From contig OY754470.1 of the NCBI GenBank assembly GCA_963575645.1, positions 29,680,501-29,744,500 of the forward strand: a stretch of 64,000 nucleotides of DNA, written 5' to 3'. The notes under the pieces are model-generated. The model searched no databases. It was not told where the DNA came from and saw only the letters and a program-made list of their open reading frames with translations. Below, one piece after another: positions 21,801-28,540 of the stretch. The stretch's first letter is position 1. The number at the start of each line of letters is the position of its first letter. The position numbers and the translations under genes are program-made. Source of the DNA: Xanthostigma xanthostigma. Its lineage: Eukaryota > Arthropoda > Insecta > Raphidioptera > Raphidiidae.

Positions 21801-24095
21801 ATGACTCACTCCGAGCGCCATTGCTCTGTGCTGAGCTATTCTGTACTGTTGCATTCGCACATTTGCAGAGCGCACACAGCTCAGGGCACTAGTGAACTTT
21901 GCACGTACGGAGTTATCTTTGCTGAGTCATTAGTGTATTTGCCATAAGGCACTTACACTATTGGCGTCGGTCAGATGAAACACAAGTTTCTGATATGGAT
22001 TTGCATACTGAATAGTGTATATCATTTGGTACAGATGTTGAATTGATATGTAGTTTTGAAATGAACTAAAAAAATGTTGTTTTATTTTTTTTATTTTGCC
22101 CAAAAACAAAGTTAAGTTCATATAAGAGAGCCACACTGCCTATAAAAGCAAATACACTATATTGTCGGCAAGGTTTGGCACTGCGACCCGGAGTTATTTT
22201 TAATGTTCAATTACACACTGTTTACAGTGACTTAGACCATTCACATTGACGTCGTTGACAAAGATATAATATTGTAACAATAAACATTATTATTGTTAAG
22301 CTTTTATTATACTTTATAGTTTATCCGAAATGTGAAAAATATAAGATCAAAATCATATGAAAATGAGCTCAGAGCTGAGTGTGTGTGTTGTGCTGTGCAA
22401 TGCTAAGTGACTCCTGAGCATGCATGATGACAGTTCACACCTCTGCAGTCTGCACTCTTGTGTATTTCGTACTGTCTAGTGTCGGTCCTTTGAACGACTC
22501 CCTCTGAGCGACTCTTTTTAGTGAGCGGAGCGCACGGAGCCAGCTCCCAATAAAAAGTCATGTGGACACATGACTAATGTCAACTTATAGAATTTCCCTT
22601 AAAAATCAGGCGATTCTGACGGATTTTCTTTAAATAGGTAGGTGTTTGTGACGTGATGATGAAAACAAAATTAATCCGTTAAAATTCATTGCCTACGCAT
22701 ATCGTATAATGCAAAGTTGGAGACCCTGATCAGTTTCAATTTACTTTGACACTTTAAAAAGCTCGTAGAACTTTACTGTAACAATTCAATTACCTTTCTC
22801 GGTGAACGTAAATACAAATTCAAATGTAAAATGAAATTTAATATCTGGGTGAAGTGTTTCAATGGAAAAGTTTACTTCAAAAAATAAATAGACCCAACAT
22901 AAAAACAATAGAAAGTATAAAACCAATAAAAGATAATATTATTATTATCGGACTATAATATCATTTCTTTTTTAAAAGTAAACTTAGTTTTCAACTGAAA
23001 CACTTTACCGATATATTGAATTTCAGTATTAGGTATTATTTTTTGAGAAGATATCAAAATTCACACGATGATCCAACGGTAATGTTGTTGTGGCCCATTT
23101 TGTCGCTAGCCTATATTGTTTTAAATTTTCAAGCGGCGTGCCACTTTCAGGATCTAGATCCCCTCGGCACACAATCGAAGTACCATAAACTCTGGAATCT
23201 ATTTGAAATAGGAACAATCGGTAGGTAATTAACCTTCAAAACTGTCTAATCTAATCTCAATCCTATCCCAGACCCAATAGGACCATAAAATCTACAAGGC
23301 AATTTATACCTGCCTGTAAAAGTGTCAAATAAATAGTATAAGTTAACATACAGGCAAAAGTTCATATAAATACGATTACTGGTCATTTGCCAACGTCACG
23401 AGTCAAGACAATAATAAAAAATTTCAAAAAATAAAAAAAAAACGATCGATTAGTAAACAGAAGGATTCTATATTTTGAAATTGTTCATATTGATAGATCA
23501 ATAATCCAGCGAGACTTCGCCCTGAGAATTGCAGTAAAATAAACTATAAACTGGAAAAAACTAATCATGTTTAATTTAAATATATTCGATTCCAATAATG
23601 CAGATCAATATGAAACAATTGATGAGTGAAGAATCGATGCGTTTTGTGCAAATATAAAATTATTTTTGCTACTTTAGTATAAAATCTTCGCTATAAGGTT
23701 CCCTCCAGGAAAAAAATGGAATGCGGTATGCATTCCAATGGTTTTTTTTTTGTAAATTAGCGCTTCCAGAAACCCGAGCTTGTACCAGTCGGTTTGTGTG
23801 TAGCTGGTAGACAGTTTCTTTTATACACACATAGATGCTGATCTGTAATCTACAATCTCTCTCCAGTTACAAGGTTTTCATTAAAGGAAGATCATATTAC
23901 CCAGTTATCTTTCAGATTTTGTTGCTCCATCAAATACTGCTGAAGGCGAGTGCCGTGAGCTCCGGGTGCGCTGAATGCTTTAACGAGTTGTTTGGTGCGC
24001 TCCAGTTGGGGGGCCGACACGATCGGTTGCATGGCCACCAGGTAGCGCTCCATCGTCTGTTCCAAAGGCGGCACTGGTACTTTCGGCAACGCGTT
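594..24095 (-). CDS. ChAT: Choline O-acetyltransferase, ten spliced exons, N-terminus missing
   Basis: The enzyme makes acetylcholine from choline and acetyl-CoA in cholinergic neurons. Ten exons with GT..AG introns join in phase to 1,986 nt, giving 661 residues and a stop. Numbering from the first visible residue, the N-terminal choline/carnitine acyltransferase signature [17 protein letters not shown] is at 3-19. The catalytic histidine is H343 in CYEHS, and the C-terminal STSQV motif spans the join at residue 590/591. The segment GRVDCIR (467-473) has the ChAT form; carnitine acyltransferases have T-[ED]-T-[VI]-R there, with an Arg that binds the carnitine carboxylate. From memory, Drosophila ChAT is a little over 700 residues, so roughly 50-80 N-terminal residues should lie on one or more exons upstream of 24095. 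No frameshift or in-frame stop is seen. Carnitine acetyltransferase is the only serious alternative and is disfavoured by VDCIR. Confidence 0.95.
810..1283 (-). other. ChAT intron between the last two exons
   Basis: A 474-bp intron with donor gtaagt and acceptor cacag. Nothing else is recognised in it. Confidence 0.85.
1284..1496 (-). CDS. ChAT: ChAT exon (residues 520-590)
   Basis: It encodes [20 protein letters not shown], then [15 protein letters not shown], and ends [15 protein letters not shown]. The [10 protein letters not shown] block is diagnostic of the family. The acceptor is ttttttag and the donor gtaagtcaaa. Both edges are phase 0. Confidence 0.96.
1497..1704 (-). other. Short ChAT intron with T-tract
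   Basis: A 208-bp intron. The plus strand carries a long T/TTTA tract at about 1600-1640, which is A-rich in the transcript. Confidence 0.85.
1705..1921 (-). CDS. ChAT: ChAT exon with VDCIR motif (residues 447-519)
   Basis: It encodes [20 protein letters not shown] and [20 protein letters not shown], then an acidic loop [14 protein letters not shown] before [12 protein letters not shown] occupies the position that separates choline from carnitine acyltransferases. The acceptor is ttctactag and the donor gtaagtcacc. Confidence 0.96.
1958..2695 (-). mobile_element. Solo LTR, inverted, in a ChAT intron
   Basis: Read on the minus strand, it starts TGTAACAAAACTGTTCT and ends CATTACA. It matches the plus-strand copies at 15734-16348 and 61786-62377 over most of the 5' half, then diverges. 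No internal retrotransposon region or convincing target duplication is seen. The 3' boundary near 1958 is set by the CA terminus and is approximate. Confidence 0.6.
2871..2993 (-). CDS. ChAT: ChAT exon (residues 406-447)
   Basis: It encodes [20 protein letters not shown] and then [20 protein letters not shown], the strongly conserved substrate-channel region. The acceptor is tttttatag and the donor gtaagtaatt. The intron to the previous exon is only 67 bp (2994-3060). Confidence 0.95.
3061..3293 (-). CDS. ChAT: ChAT exon with catalytic His (residues 329-406)
   Basis: It encodes [20 protein letters not shown], containing the catalytic histidine H343, and then a less conserved Pro/Ala-rich stretch ([20 protein letters not shown]) before the conserved LEWQLD. 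The first codon is TTG following acceptor aattttag, and it reads as Leu in the spliced message. The donor gttagc splits a Cys codon after TG. Confidence 0.95.
3294..4052 (-). other. Proximal part of a ChAT intron, no element recognised
   Basis: AT-rich intronic DNA next to the catalytic-His exon, with no coding or repeat signature that I recognise. Confidence 0.6.
4053..4675 (+). mobile_element. Interspersed LINE-like 3' fragment in intron
   Basis: It begins ACTAGCGGTCCTGCCCGGTT and contains GTGATATTATATAGCCTATA. It ends with TCATGAGATTAGCGCGTTC and AACTCTTCAGCTTTA just before TA-rich DNA. This is the layout of common lepidopteran LINE (RTE-like) tails as I recall them. The start of the family is also present, inverted, at 8457-8665. 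Confidence 0.55.
4791..5035 (-). CDS. ChAT: ChAT exon (residues 247-328)
   Basis: It encodes [20 protein letters not shown], continues DEALPAS, and ends [20 protein letters not shown] plus IQ. The HGGG..N..NRWFDK block precedes the catalytic histidine in this family. The acceptor is cgtttcag and the donor gttcgt, a weaker but valid GT donor. Confidence 0.94.
5388..5965. repeat. Imperfect fold-back in ChAT intron
   Basis: Arms of about 220-240 bp (about 5388-5610 and 5740-5965) are inverted copies sharing GCATAGAGCTGAAAATT/CAGCTCTATGCG, GTCCCCACC/GGTGGGGAC and AAAAATAGGTCAGACAAAA. The arms differ at many positions, so it is old. It lies wholly within one intron. Confidence 0.75.
6138..6315 (-). 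CDS. ChAT: ChAT exon (residues 188-247)
   Basis: It encodes [19 protein letters not shown] and then [20 protein letters not shown]. The acceptor is tttttttacag and the donor gtaaatg. It ends one base into an Asn codon. The [14 protein letters not shown] block matches the conserved LT..RKWA region of ChAT. Confidence 0.93.
6402..6989. mobile_element. MITE with ATTCACCGAAC termini, copy 1
   Basis: A 588-bp element in a ChAT intron. The termini are ATTCACCGAAC and GTTCGGTGAAT, and it has no coding capacity. A second copy at 32948-33429 shares most of its length, including AATGGCCGCCACATAGATC (here) against AATGGCCGTCACATAGATC. The superfamily is not assigned. Confidence 0.8.
7214..7406 (-). CDS. 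ChAT: ChAT exon (residues 123-187)
   Basis: It encodes KELPVERA, then [17 protein letters not shown], and ends [10 protein letters not shown], all strongly conserved in ChAT and its relatives. The acceptor is gcaattttacag and the donor gtaatt. It begins with the last base of a split Arg codon and ends in phase 0. Confidence 0.95.
7527..7865. mobile_element. Mariner-like MITE with long terminal inverted repeats
   Basis: The ends are nearly perfect inverted repeats of about 57 bp, starting CAGGGTGTGTTCCGAAATAT and continuing ACCCAGTATACTGGCCA. It is flanked by TA dinucleotides and has no ORF. It sits in the intron between the 7214 and 8899 exons. Confidence 0.7.
8457..8665 (-). mobile_element. 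Short interspersed repeat with possible 12-bp target duplication
   Basis: The segment runs from TTCTCGTGTCACAG to ACCGCTAG. It contains CTCCGAAACGGCTTGACCG and is related to the start of the 4053 repeat in reverse. TAATATATAAAA occurs directly on both sides (8445 and 8666). That may be a target duplication, or part of the element inserted in TA-rich DNA. Confidence 0.55.
8899..9071 (-). CDS. ChAT: ChAT exon (residues 66-123)
   Basis: It encodes [20 protein letters not shown] and then [11 protein letters not shown] and [13 protein letters not shown]. The acceptor is cttgttttag and the donor gtaaatat. It ends with two bases (AG) that complete an Arg codon with the first base of the next exon. 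The WINDMY block is typical of the family. Confidence 0.94.
9362..9600. repeat. Direct repeats of a short phrase
   Basis: The phrases GGGGTATGCGAATTG, TCTCGCAGTGAAACG, GGAGTTTTTAAAAAAA and CCGGGGTGAACGATAA recur two to four times in the same order. The period is mixed because one copy has an internal deletion. Confidence 0.75.
9598..9720. repeat. Near-perfect 123-bp palindrome
   Basis: Two 60-bp arms (9598-9657 and 9661-9720) start AATTAAATAGTTAATTGTTT and differ at about four positions. The loop is only 3 nt. It abuts the direct repeats on its left. Confidence 0.9.
10006..10425 (+). mobile_element. Lepidopteran 'AACCGAC..GGAGGAGG' interspersed repeat with internal duplication
   Basis: It begins TTTTTAACCGACGAAAAACA and continues GGAGGAGGCTCTCAATTCGA, a family I recall as abundant in Lepidoptera. 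A block of about 165 bp is then repeated in tandem (10098-10260 and 10264-10425), each with ACCCTAAGGGTRGGAAAA. Confidence 0.6.
10475..10973. repeat. Inverted repeat with ~145-bp arms
   Basis: The arms at 10475-10625 and 10830-10973 are reverse complements sharing CTAAGTAGTTGAACGTATGT, GACAGTCTAGTATAT and ATTTTGAGTCGGCGTC. The spacer is about 205 bp. The outer sequence (AACCGCCGAAAAACTGAAAA) resembles the end of the adjacent 'AACCGAC' family. Confidence 0.85.
11304..11397. repeat. Small inverted repeat
   Basis: ATTTTCAACATTTGTAAAAA and its reverse complement flank a spacer of about 35 bp. The arms are about 25 bp. Confidence 0.8.
11398..12427. other. Intronic DNA without a recognised element
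   Basis: A less AT-rich patch at about 11700-11830 (GAGGCCGGGCCTCTGTCGC and neighbours) stands out from its surroundings and may be an unidentified transposon end. No coding signal is supported. Confidence 0.4.
12428..13185. mobile_element. Non-autonomous hAT element with perfect 8-bp target duplication
   Basis: The ends are CAGTGGTAGCGAACC and GTCATCACTG. CCTTAGGG occurs directly on both sides (12420-12427 and 13186-13193), the 8-bp duplication expected of hAT. The interior has a partial duplication around TTCTTTAATATACTTTTGAA and no transposase. Confidence 0.85.
13194..14147. other. Intronic DNA upstream of the BTB-like ORF
   Basis: AT-rich with no recognised repeat. The stretch just before 14148 reads ttatttaacag, which would serve as a splice acceptor, so the ORF could be the last exon of a longer transcript. 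No TATA box or start site can be called with confidence. Confidence 0.35.
14148..14933 (+). CDS. Putative BTB/POZ-like protein nested in ChAT intron
   Basis: An uninterrupted 261-codon frame, by far the longest non-transposon ORF here, lies on the strand opposite ChAT. ATG at 14148 is preferred over the in-frame GTG at 14145. Residues about 13-100 have BTB/POZ-like features: an N-terminal strand-turn ([18 protein letters not shown]), then [18 protein letters not shown], then [20 protein letters not shown], which resembles the closing helices of BTB folds. Residues 100-261 match no family I know; they include [20 protein letters not shown] and an aromatic/basic C-terminus. No zinc fingers or Kelch repeats follow, so it would be a stand-alone or divergent BTB protein. 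It could be a young retrocopy, a transposon passenger, or a decaying gene. AATAAA occurs at 15037-15046. Confidence 0.45.
   Translation: MKTEENEFLFGKKHTSLIISSDGARWPVNKKCLKKFPRFGITDKNYKSIKVIVSPYPFHVLLGCLRAIHNLPVGILDDIHAIEYLRAAKYYGIDNLKTRCRYYLLSSNEHLKTSIHIVLNYFQNEGINFLGNDKDEKIRIAFRYPKGFRNIAGYKIDGRLTTDSIETTVQTIKIAEKFRLHKLLFYSVHSLLYGDIGPVKTCRNTERDWIKTLWLLITYEAGYMFFRKLLREIFRNIGTILKNGSYNFLMIFFEIPYLLRT
15036..15232. repeat. Hammerhead-bearing repeat, inverted arrangement
   Basis: It starts AATAAATAAAATTATCGACC, contains the ribozyme-like motif at 15105-15136, and is followed by an inverted copy of its own start (GGTTGATAATTTTATTTATT at about 15178). It is closely related to 43825-43975. A short piece of its start also occurs near 40858. 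Confidence 0.75.
15105..15136 (-). ncRNA. Hammerhead ribozyme-like motif 1
   Basis: The minus strand reads CTGAAGA, A, helix GATTC/GGACC (one mismatch), then GAAACGTT. All conserved core bases are present. Stem I can form only about 2 bp. It is in sense with the ChAT transcript. Confidence 0.5.
15734..16348 (+). mobile_element. Solo LTR in the large ChAT intron
   Basis: It begins TGTAAAAAAAACTGTTCTAG and ends GTGTGTAACA. It shares with the 61786 copy GTTATTTATGTTAAACCAGA, GCAACAAAGCCCTTTTTATC and GCCGATTGTTGT. It is flanked by ATAC and ATAA, an imperfect 4-bp duplication. It has a short (GACT)n run near 16112 and no coding region. Confidence 0.75.
16349..16996. other. Intronic DNA, nothing recognised
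   Basis: AT-rich, with short ORFs only. No family or repeat was recognised. Confidence 0.5.
16997..17106. repeat. Perfect inverted repeat, 47-bp arms
   Basis: The arms 16997-17043 and 17060-17106 are exact reverse complements carrying GGCCAAACCCGATTTCAGGA and CAAACTAGTTTGGC, around a 16-bp loop. The perfect identity suggests a recent origin or active correction. Confidence 0.9.
17107..18224. other. Intronic DNA, nothing recognised
   Basis: No gene or element was recognised. Scattered short ORFs are not supported. Confidence 0.45.
18294..18327 (-). ncRNA. Hammerhead ribozyme-like motif 2 (left arm)
   Basis: The minus strand reads CTGAAGA, G, helix GTCGAC/GTCGAC with loop ACACCA, then GAAACGTC. 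The core is intact with the classic GTC cleavage triplet. The bases after it (GTTT) can pair with AAGC before the core. It is in sense with ChAT. Confidence 0.55.
18423..18456 (+). ncRNA. Hammerhead ribozyme-like motif 3 (right arm)
   Basis: This is the mirror copy of motif 2 on the plus strand: CTGAAGA, G, 6-bp helix, GAAACGTC, with the same short stem I possibility. Confidence 0.55.
18536..19383. other. Intronic DNA, T-rich start, otherwise unremarkable
   Basis: A (GTTT)n/T tract lies at about 18618-18648. A GC-richer patch at 19190-19280 leads into the LINE fragment and may be part of it, but no frame is open across it. Confidence 0.4.
19384..19734 (+). pseudogene. Non-LTR retrotransposon C-terminal fragment
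   Basis: A 116-codon frame contains [20 protein letters not shown] followed by [21 protein letters not shown], the basic helix plus Cys/His block typical of the C-terminus after the RNase H domain in Jockey-like LINEs. The reverse transcriptase core is absent, so it is 5'-truncated. The last part (ATCGCAGGATTGTGGACAAA) recurs inverted near 20330-20350 and in diverged form near 47635. Confidence 0.7.
19934..19964 (-). ncRNA. Hammerhead ribozyme-like motif 4 (left arm)
   Basis: The minus strand reads CTGATGA, T, helix GAAAA/TTTTC, GAAACGTT. GGCC on both sides can form a 4-bp stem I. The core bases are intact. It is in sense with ChAT. Confidence 0.55.
20206..20236 (+). ncRNA. Hammerhead ribozyme-like motif 5 (right arm)
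   Basis: The plus-strand mirror of motif 4, with stem I formed by GGCC at 20202-20205 and 20237-20240. Confidence 0.55.
20320..20545. pseudogene. LINE 3'-end debris, partly inverted
   Basis: 20325-20365 repeats the end of the 19384 LINE fragment in reverse (TTTTTGTCCACAATCCTGCG). The following TGTTCCCGGTGACAAGCCGA and neighbours look like LINE 3' sequence, but no frame survives. Confidence 0.45.
20995..21055 (+). repeat. Lepidopteran ACCGGCCAAGTG repeat fragment
   Basis: It reads AACCGGCCAAGTGTGAGTCG and then GACTCGAACACCAAGGGTTC, a short repeat I recall from many moth and butterfly genomes. It is used here mainly as a taxonomic clue. Confidence 0.65.
21329..21476. repeat. Nested palindromic fold-back
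   Basis: The outer arms share TATGTCACCGGGATATTGTC. Inside, GTGATATTGTAATTTCACT occurs twice directly and also inverted, so several alternative hairpins are possible. No ORF is present. Confidence 0.9.
21718..22576. mobile_element. Non-autonomous hAT element
   Basis: The ends are TAGTGATGTGTC and GACACATGACTA, flanked by ATGTAAAC and ATGTCAAC (7 of 8 identical). The subterminal regions are rich in GAGCGAGTCGTTC-type phrases, as in hAT elements. No transposase ORF remains. Confidence 0.7.
22577..23900. other. Intronic DNA next to the first visible ChAT exon
   Basis: No gene or mobile element is recognised. Short ORFs at 23016-23228 lack any family resemblance. Confidence 0.45.
23901..24095 (-). 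CDS. ChAT: ChAT exon, first visible (residues 1-65)
   Basis: This exon carries the acyltransferase signature [17 protein letters not shown], followed by a helical stretch ending QQNLKDNW. The acceptor reads ttcag just above 24095 and the donor gtaatatg just below 23901; both edges are phase 0. It joins to AYDYW of the next exon. The first codon here is AAC, so an upstream coding exon is required. Confidence 0.93.
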
Positions 24096-24244
24096 CTGAA
24101 ATCAAAATGAATTACGAAATTAAACTTTTAATAATCTAAAACCAGAATCGATATCGATTAAGACTGCATATGCTATCGGTATTTAGAAAAAGACGAACGG
24201 TGCTCTCTCATATTAATGTTGTCATCACTACATTATATAATCTA

Positions 24245-24740
24245 ATGGTGACATGACACTATCCCGGAACCATTATCCCCGACGACAATATCCCCGATTT
24301 TAATCCCCGAACAACATTATCCCCGACGACAATATCCCCGATTTTAATCCTCGAACGACATTATCCACGATGTCGATATCCTCGCAACAATATCCTCGAT
24401 TTTCCGGGTTATATTACGATTTTATCTGGTTTTTCGGAATTAAAAAGCCCGGTTTTAGTAACCTGATACGGTCGGTAATTATTCTGTTGGTAATCTATAG
24501 GATTTGGTTATTTTTTACTATAGGGTTATTTTTTTCAAGTCAAGTGAAAATGTTATAGTTTTGAATAAAATGTATTATTTGTTTGTGTAATTACATTTAT
24601 ATTATTATATAATTATAATCAAGCGAATATAATGAGTTATTTTCGATAAAAAATGATGCCGTCGTGGATATTGTCGTTCGAGGATAATGACGCGGGGATA
24701 ATGACGCGGGGATAATGTCGCGGGGATAAAGACATGGGAT
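24245..24740. repeat. Fold-back built from short 'TATCCCCG' phrases
   Basis: At 24260-24400, CGACAATATCCCCGATTTTA and variants (CCCCGA/CCTCGA) repeat every 15-25 bp. At 24655-24735, the reverse complement (GCGGGGATAATG) repeats about every 15 bp. The middle is AT-rich. This resembles a MITE with tandem subterminal repeats; the exact ends are unclear. Confidence 0.65.
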
Positions 24741-24845
24741 CTTATCTAATATAGCGAATACTAAAGTCTACTTATATAGGTACTATTCTCTTTGAATTGA
24801 ATAATAAAGAGCTTCTGTCAATAAATTAAATCAGGAACCAAACAG

Positions 24846-25227
24846 GGTGGCGTAGCGGGAGGTACCGGGTTCGAATCCCGGCGGGGGCAGATGTGACTAG
24901 GACTTTTTCCTATACTTCCTCTCGCCGAGAAACGGTAATTCTTGTACCGGCCATCTTACTGAGGTTTTTCATGGTTTTCCTCAATAATTCCAGATAAATA
25001 TCGAGATGGTTCCTTATTCAAGGACATGGCCGATTACCTGTCAAACTCCTATACTCAAAATTTGCCTACCATATCCTTAATTTCCTAATAATTTCTTCAT
25101 TCGCCCATTGCTATTATTTAAGCTGAAGATTAAAAATTTTAGAAAATAACGGGAAGTGTGGTAAAAAAATAGTAATGGTGCGAATGGCGTCTGTTATGAC
25201 ATAAAATCGAGAAACGGACGTTAAGCG

Positions 25228-25263
<36 letters not shown>
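24846..25263 (+). mobile_element. tRNA-derived SINE, copy 1
   Basis: It has an A-box-like TGGCGTAGCGG and a perfect B-box GGGTTCGAATCCC with a shortened interval, then a body including CATGGCCGATTACCTGTCAA. It ends in an (ATT)n tail at about 25229-25263. Diverged copies lie at 29499-29665 and 46952-47140. Confidence 0.75.
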
Positions 25264-25264
<1 letters not shown>

Positions 25265-25871
25265 GCGAATGCTAAGTCTATTTATATACTATTGTCTTTG
25301 TATTGAATAATAAAGAGCATAAATTAAATCAGGATATACTTACGTCTCTATCTTGGATGTTAAAATTTTAAATGTCTATCGGGACTTGTGCACCAATCTC
25401 AATTCGCTGTTGACATCTGCCATACCTAACTCAACCGGACTGGGAGTTTAGATATCTACTCCTGAACCCAACAGTGACTTAATTTTAGACGCGTTTGCTT
25501 ATATCCTATTTCATTTATTTTATTTGTTCAAAGACGTCTATTTTTTTAAACTACCCCCTATAAAATAGCTGCTTTACATAAATATATCCATAAAGTGACC
25601 CATAACGCACTAGTGCAGTAAAGTAAAACAAAACTGATCTCGCTATGTGGATTCCGTAGTTAATCAATGTTTGTCTATCAGTTGTTTTTTGTAATCTACT
25701 TTTAGAAGTGACGTTTGCTCAAAATTGAACTGTTAAAAGTTTTTAAAATGAACTGAAAACCAACTTGCAAAGAATACTCGTGCGTATTGGTATTACGACT
25801 CGTGTGACAGTTAAAAGCCGCTCCCCCTCGTTTTAAACATAATGTCACAACTCGTCGTATTACAACCCATA

Positions 25872-26310
25872 TAGGGTGTCATAAATACCGGGGCGATCAA
25901 TTATTTCGAATACTGCATGTTGAATTTAAAAACAAAAAACATGTGTTCAATATGTTTAAAAGATTTATTCAGCGACACTAAACTTGACCCCCCCCCTCCT
26001 GAAATGGGTACCCCCAATTTTTATTACAAATTGTATTCTACGTTGAAAAATAAGACATTTTTGTCTTAACATTTTTTCTAATTCTGAGTAGAAGTCGCTG
26101 TAAATGACGGAGAAAAAACCAATCAGGAAACAATATCTTGTCAGGTAGGCGACATGAACTAACGCCAACAAACCAACATGACGTCATTCTGTTCAGACAA
26201 CAGACAAGTTTGACGTTTAAAAATACTGGACACGTGCATTTTTGTTTCTTAATTCAACATTCAGTATTCGAAATAATTGACCACCTCGCTATTTATGACA
26301 CATTCTGTAT
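25872..26310. mobile_element. MITE with ~55-bp terminal repeats, carrying a nested fragment
   Basis: The ends are AGGGTGTCATAAATACCGGG and, at the other side, the complement around CTATTTATGACACATTCT; the arms include ATTATTTCGAATACTG. Inside, 26094-26213 matches the AAGGCCGCTGCAC family in reverse, so that element inserted into this one or was captured. Confidence 0.75.
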
Positions 26311-27576
26311 AATCTACTATTGTTAAACATACATATAGAAGCGCTTTCCTATTTTCGAATAAATATACGAATGTACACAAATGTACCTTTTTAAAATTAA
26401 AATGTATTCACTAAACTTTCATATTAAAGCTCCTCGTTATATTTTTATTTATATCAATATTTGTTTCACAAATATCATTATATCAATGCTCATTGTAGAG
26501 AGAATCACATATGCATTGTGTAAGTATATTTATTTATCAATTCTTTATTAACGTGTTCAAACATTTTTATCGTCGTTGAAACAAAAAGGCGTACGTCACT
26601 TTTTATAATTTGACAGCAGATCGACAATACTCTTTAAAAACGTGTACAACCAATCTCGACTTTAAAGATAAGCCTAGGAGTGGATGGGAGTTATTCCGGT
26701 TTCATTATGAATACCAAGAGCGTAGACTTTTTTCGCGAAACTTCCGTCAATTGGAGAAACTCCGGTTAACTGGGGAAACTCCCAAAAATCCGATGAACCC
26801 ACCCGTCCCTGGATAAGCCTTTTCGTCTAAACGACGTTAATATATTTTGTTTTTAATAATCGTAATTTATAGGCATCTAAATAAATTAGTAATCGTATCT
26901 TTAGTTTAAAGCTATCATGATTAGTGTAAATAAAACTTTCTTTAAAATGTCTCTCCTTTAAAAAAGACTGACTTAGTAAACTTATAATTTTCTTAATATG
27001 TCAGAAAACTCTGCGTCTATTTCGTTGACAACTACAGTTATTATTAAAAGAGGAATTCAAACGTCAACACAGCACTTTTGTCGTCAGCGGAGCTCAATGA
27101 CGTCATATGTCATGTTTTAATAAATGATCGCGTTTCAACAATTCGTTCCATTTTTTTCTCAGATTTTAGAGCTTTACTCGCATTGATGAACATTTTCGTT
27201 CTGTATAACGAAAAATCTAAATCCATGCCAGAACTATATCATCAAAGACATTTCAATGAACGAGTGTGTTGTTTTGATAAATGAAACAAACGTGTTATAA
27301 TACTTTACCGCTCATACCTACAGCGTATTTTGTAATATTGTTGAAAGCCTGCCATAATGGTTTAACTAATTAGTGTTTTGTTTATTTTGCATAGCAGTTT
27401 GTAAACAAAATCCTCACCAACCATATATATTCAGTAAGTATTTATTTAATATAAGCTAGCATACGTAAGCTAGGTGGCAGAGCTGGGCAATGCTGAGAAC
27501 TTTGTGCTTATAATAATGCTTAAAGCATTTTGTAAAACAGATGATTAGAGCACTCGCATAAAGACTTGTTACTTAT
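26311..27576. other. Non-coding upstream ChAT DNA, nothing recognised
   Basis: AT-rich, with short ORFs only. No family was recognised. Confidence 0.45.
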
Positions 27577-27905
27577 TAAGGCCGCTGCACTCGAGGCTGG
27601 TTTTGCCGCTAGATTCTTTGCTAGATTTGGCTTTAAGGTCTCAAGCAAGCTGCGGCGCTGGGTTTCATGATGGCTTTTATGTTTTTGCTTCACACGATGC
27701 ATTCATTTAAGCTGATTTTGTATATGGGCCTAGTTTACCCGCAGTGACAGTTCGAATGTTAACAAAAGTGAACGTTTATTGTATCTGTACAGAACACATA
27801 CTATAGCGCCGTGTTTATTGGTGGGAGTTTGTCCATGTGACAAGATACTGTATCTTGCTCAAAACAAACACAAAAATAGCCCTGGTTCTAATTTTGAATA
27901 TTCAA
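27577..27905 (+). mobile_element. AAGGCCGCTGCAC family, 5' part
   Basis: It begins AAGGCCGCTGCACTCGAGGC and runs to CAAAAATAGCCC. Compared with the complete copy at 30027-30477 it lacks the 3' end. Confidence 0.7.
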
Positions 27906-28024
27906 ATTTTAATGTTGATTAACTACTTAAATTTAAGTACTTTATGTGATTGCCAGGCATAGTAGATATTTATTAAGCTGAAAATGTGAAGAAATTCTTT
28001 CCAAAAAAAAATTATTTTTAATTT

Positions 28025-28055
28025 GAGCGCTTTCGGACAATTAGTCCATATTAAG
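28025..28055 (-). ncRNA. Degenerate hammerhead-like motif at Penelope 3' end
   Basis: The minus strand reads CTTAATA, T, helix GGAC/GTCC, GAAAGCGCTC. Two core G positions of CTGANGA are T, so it should be inactive. It lies about 490 nt beyond the endonuclease stop, where Penelope-like elements carry their terminal ribozyme. Confidence 0.5.
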
Positions 28056-28540
28056 AATTTTTTTTTTAATTTTAAAAAACAAAATAAGCGAATCAGCAAC
28101 TAAGACCATTATCGCAAAAACAAATACATAATACGGTAAGTATAAATATTAAATAAATAACATATTCAGTAATTGCAGATTTCAGGTAAGTACAATTTAA
28201 ATATGTAGGTACTAGGTATGTATATTAATTTATTACCATCTATATCTTCAGAATTGTCTTTTTATAAAAATAATTAAAATTATCATAATAACTTAAAAAT
28301 CTATCACTAAAAAGTAATTAAAGACTGGCTGCCCATAACGAACTGATTGATAAAATAGATTTAAATATAACCTCTGTGTGTCCTTGAAGAATTGAATTTT
28401 TAAAATTTGTAATGAATGCTATTATATGAATGAATGCTATTATAATAAAATTTATTATTATCTAAGTCATCCAAATTATGTTAAGATTTTTTTGTGGTTC
28501 TGTTTTGATGACGTCTAGCAATATATGAAATTTTTCCAAT

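Larger units (their letters stand above)
9072..23900 (-). other. Large (14.8-kb) ChAT intron
   Basis: The donor gtaatatg lies just below 23901 and the acceptor cttgttttag just above 9071. All other ChAT introns after it are under 1.5 kb. It is filled by the repeats listed separately and carries a plus-strand BTB-like ORF. Confidence 0.9.

Noticed and set aside
23835-24110. A plus-strand 91-codon ORF.
   Set aside because: It is the antisense shadow of the first visible ChAT exon.
24867-24879. A functional tRNA gene at the perfect GGTTCGAATCC B-box.
   Set aside because: The A-to-B interval is too short, there is no acceptor stem, and the body matches the SINE copies at 46952 and 29499.
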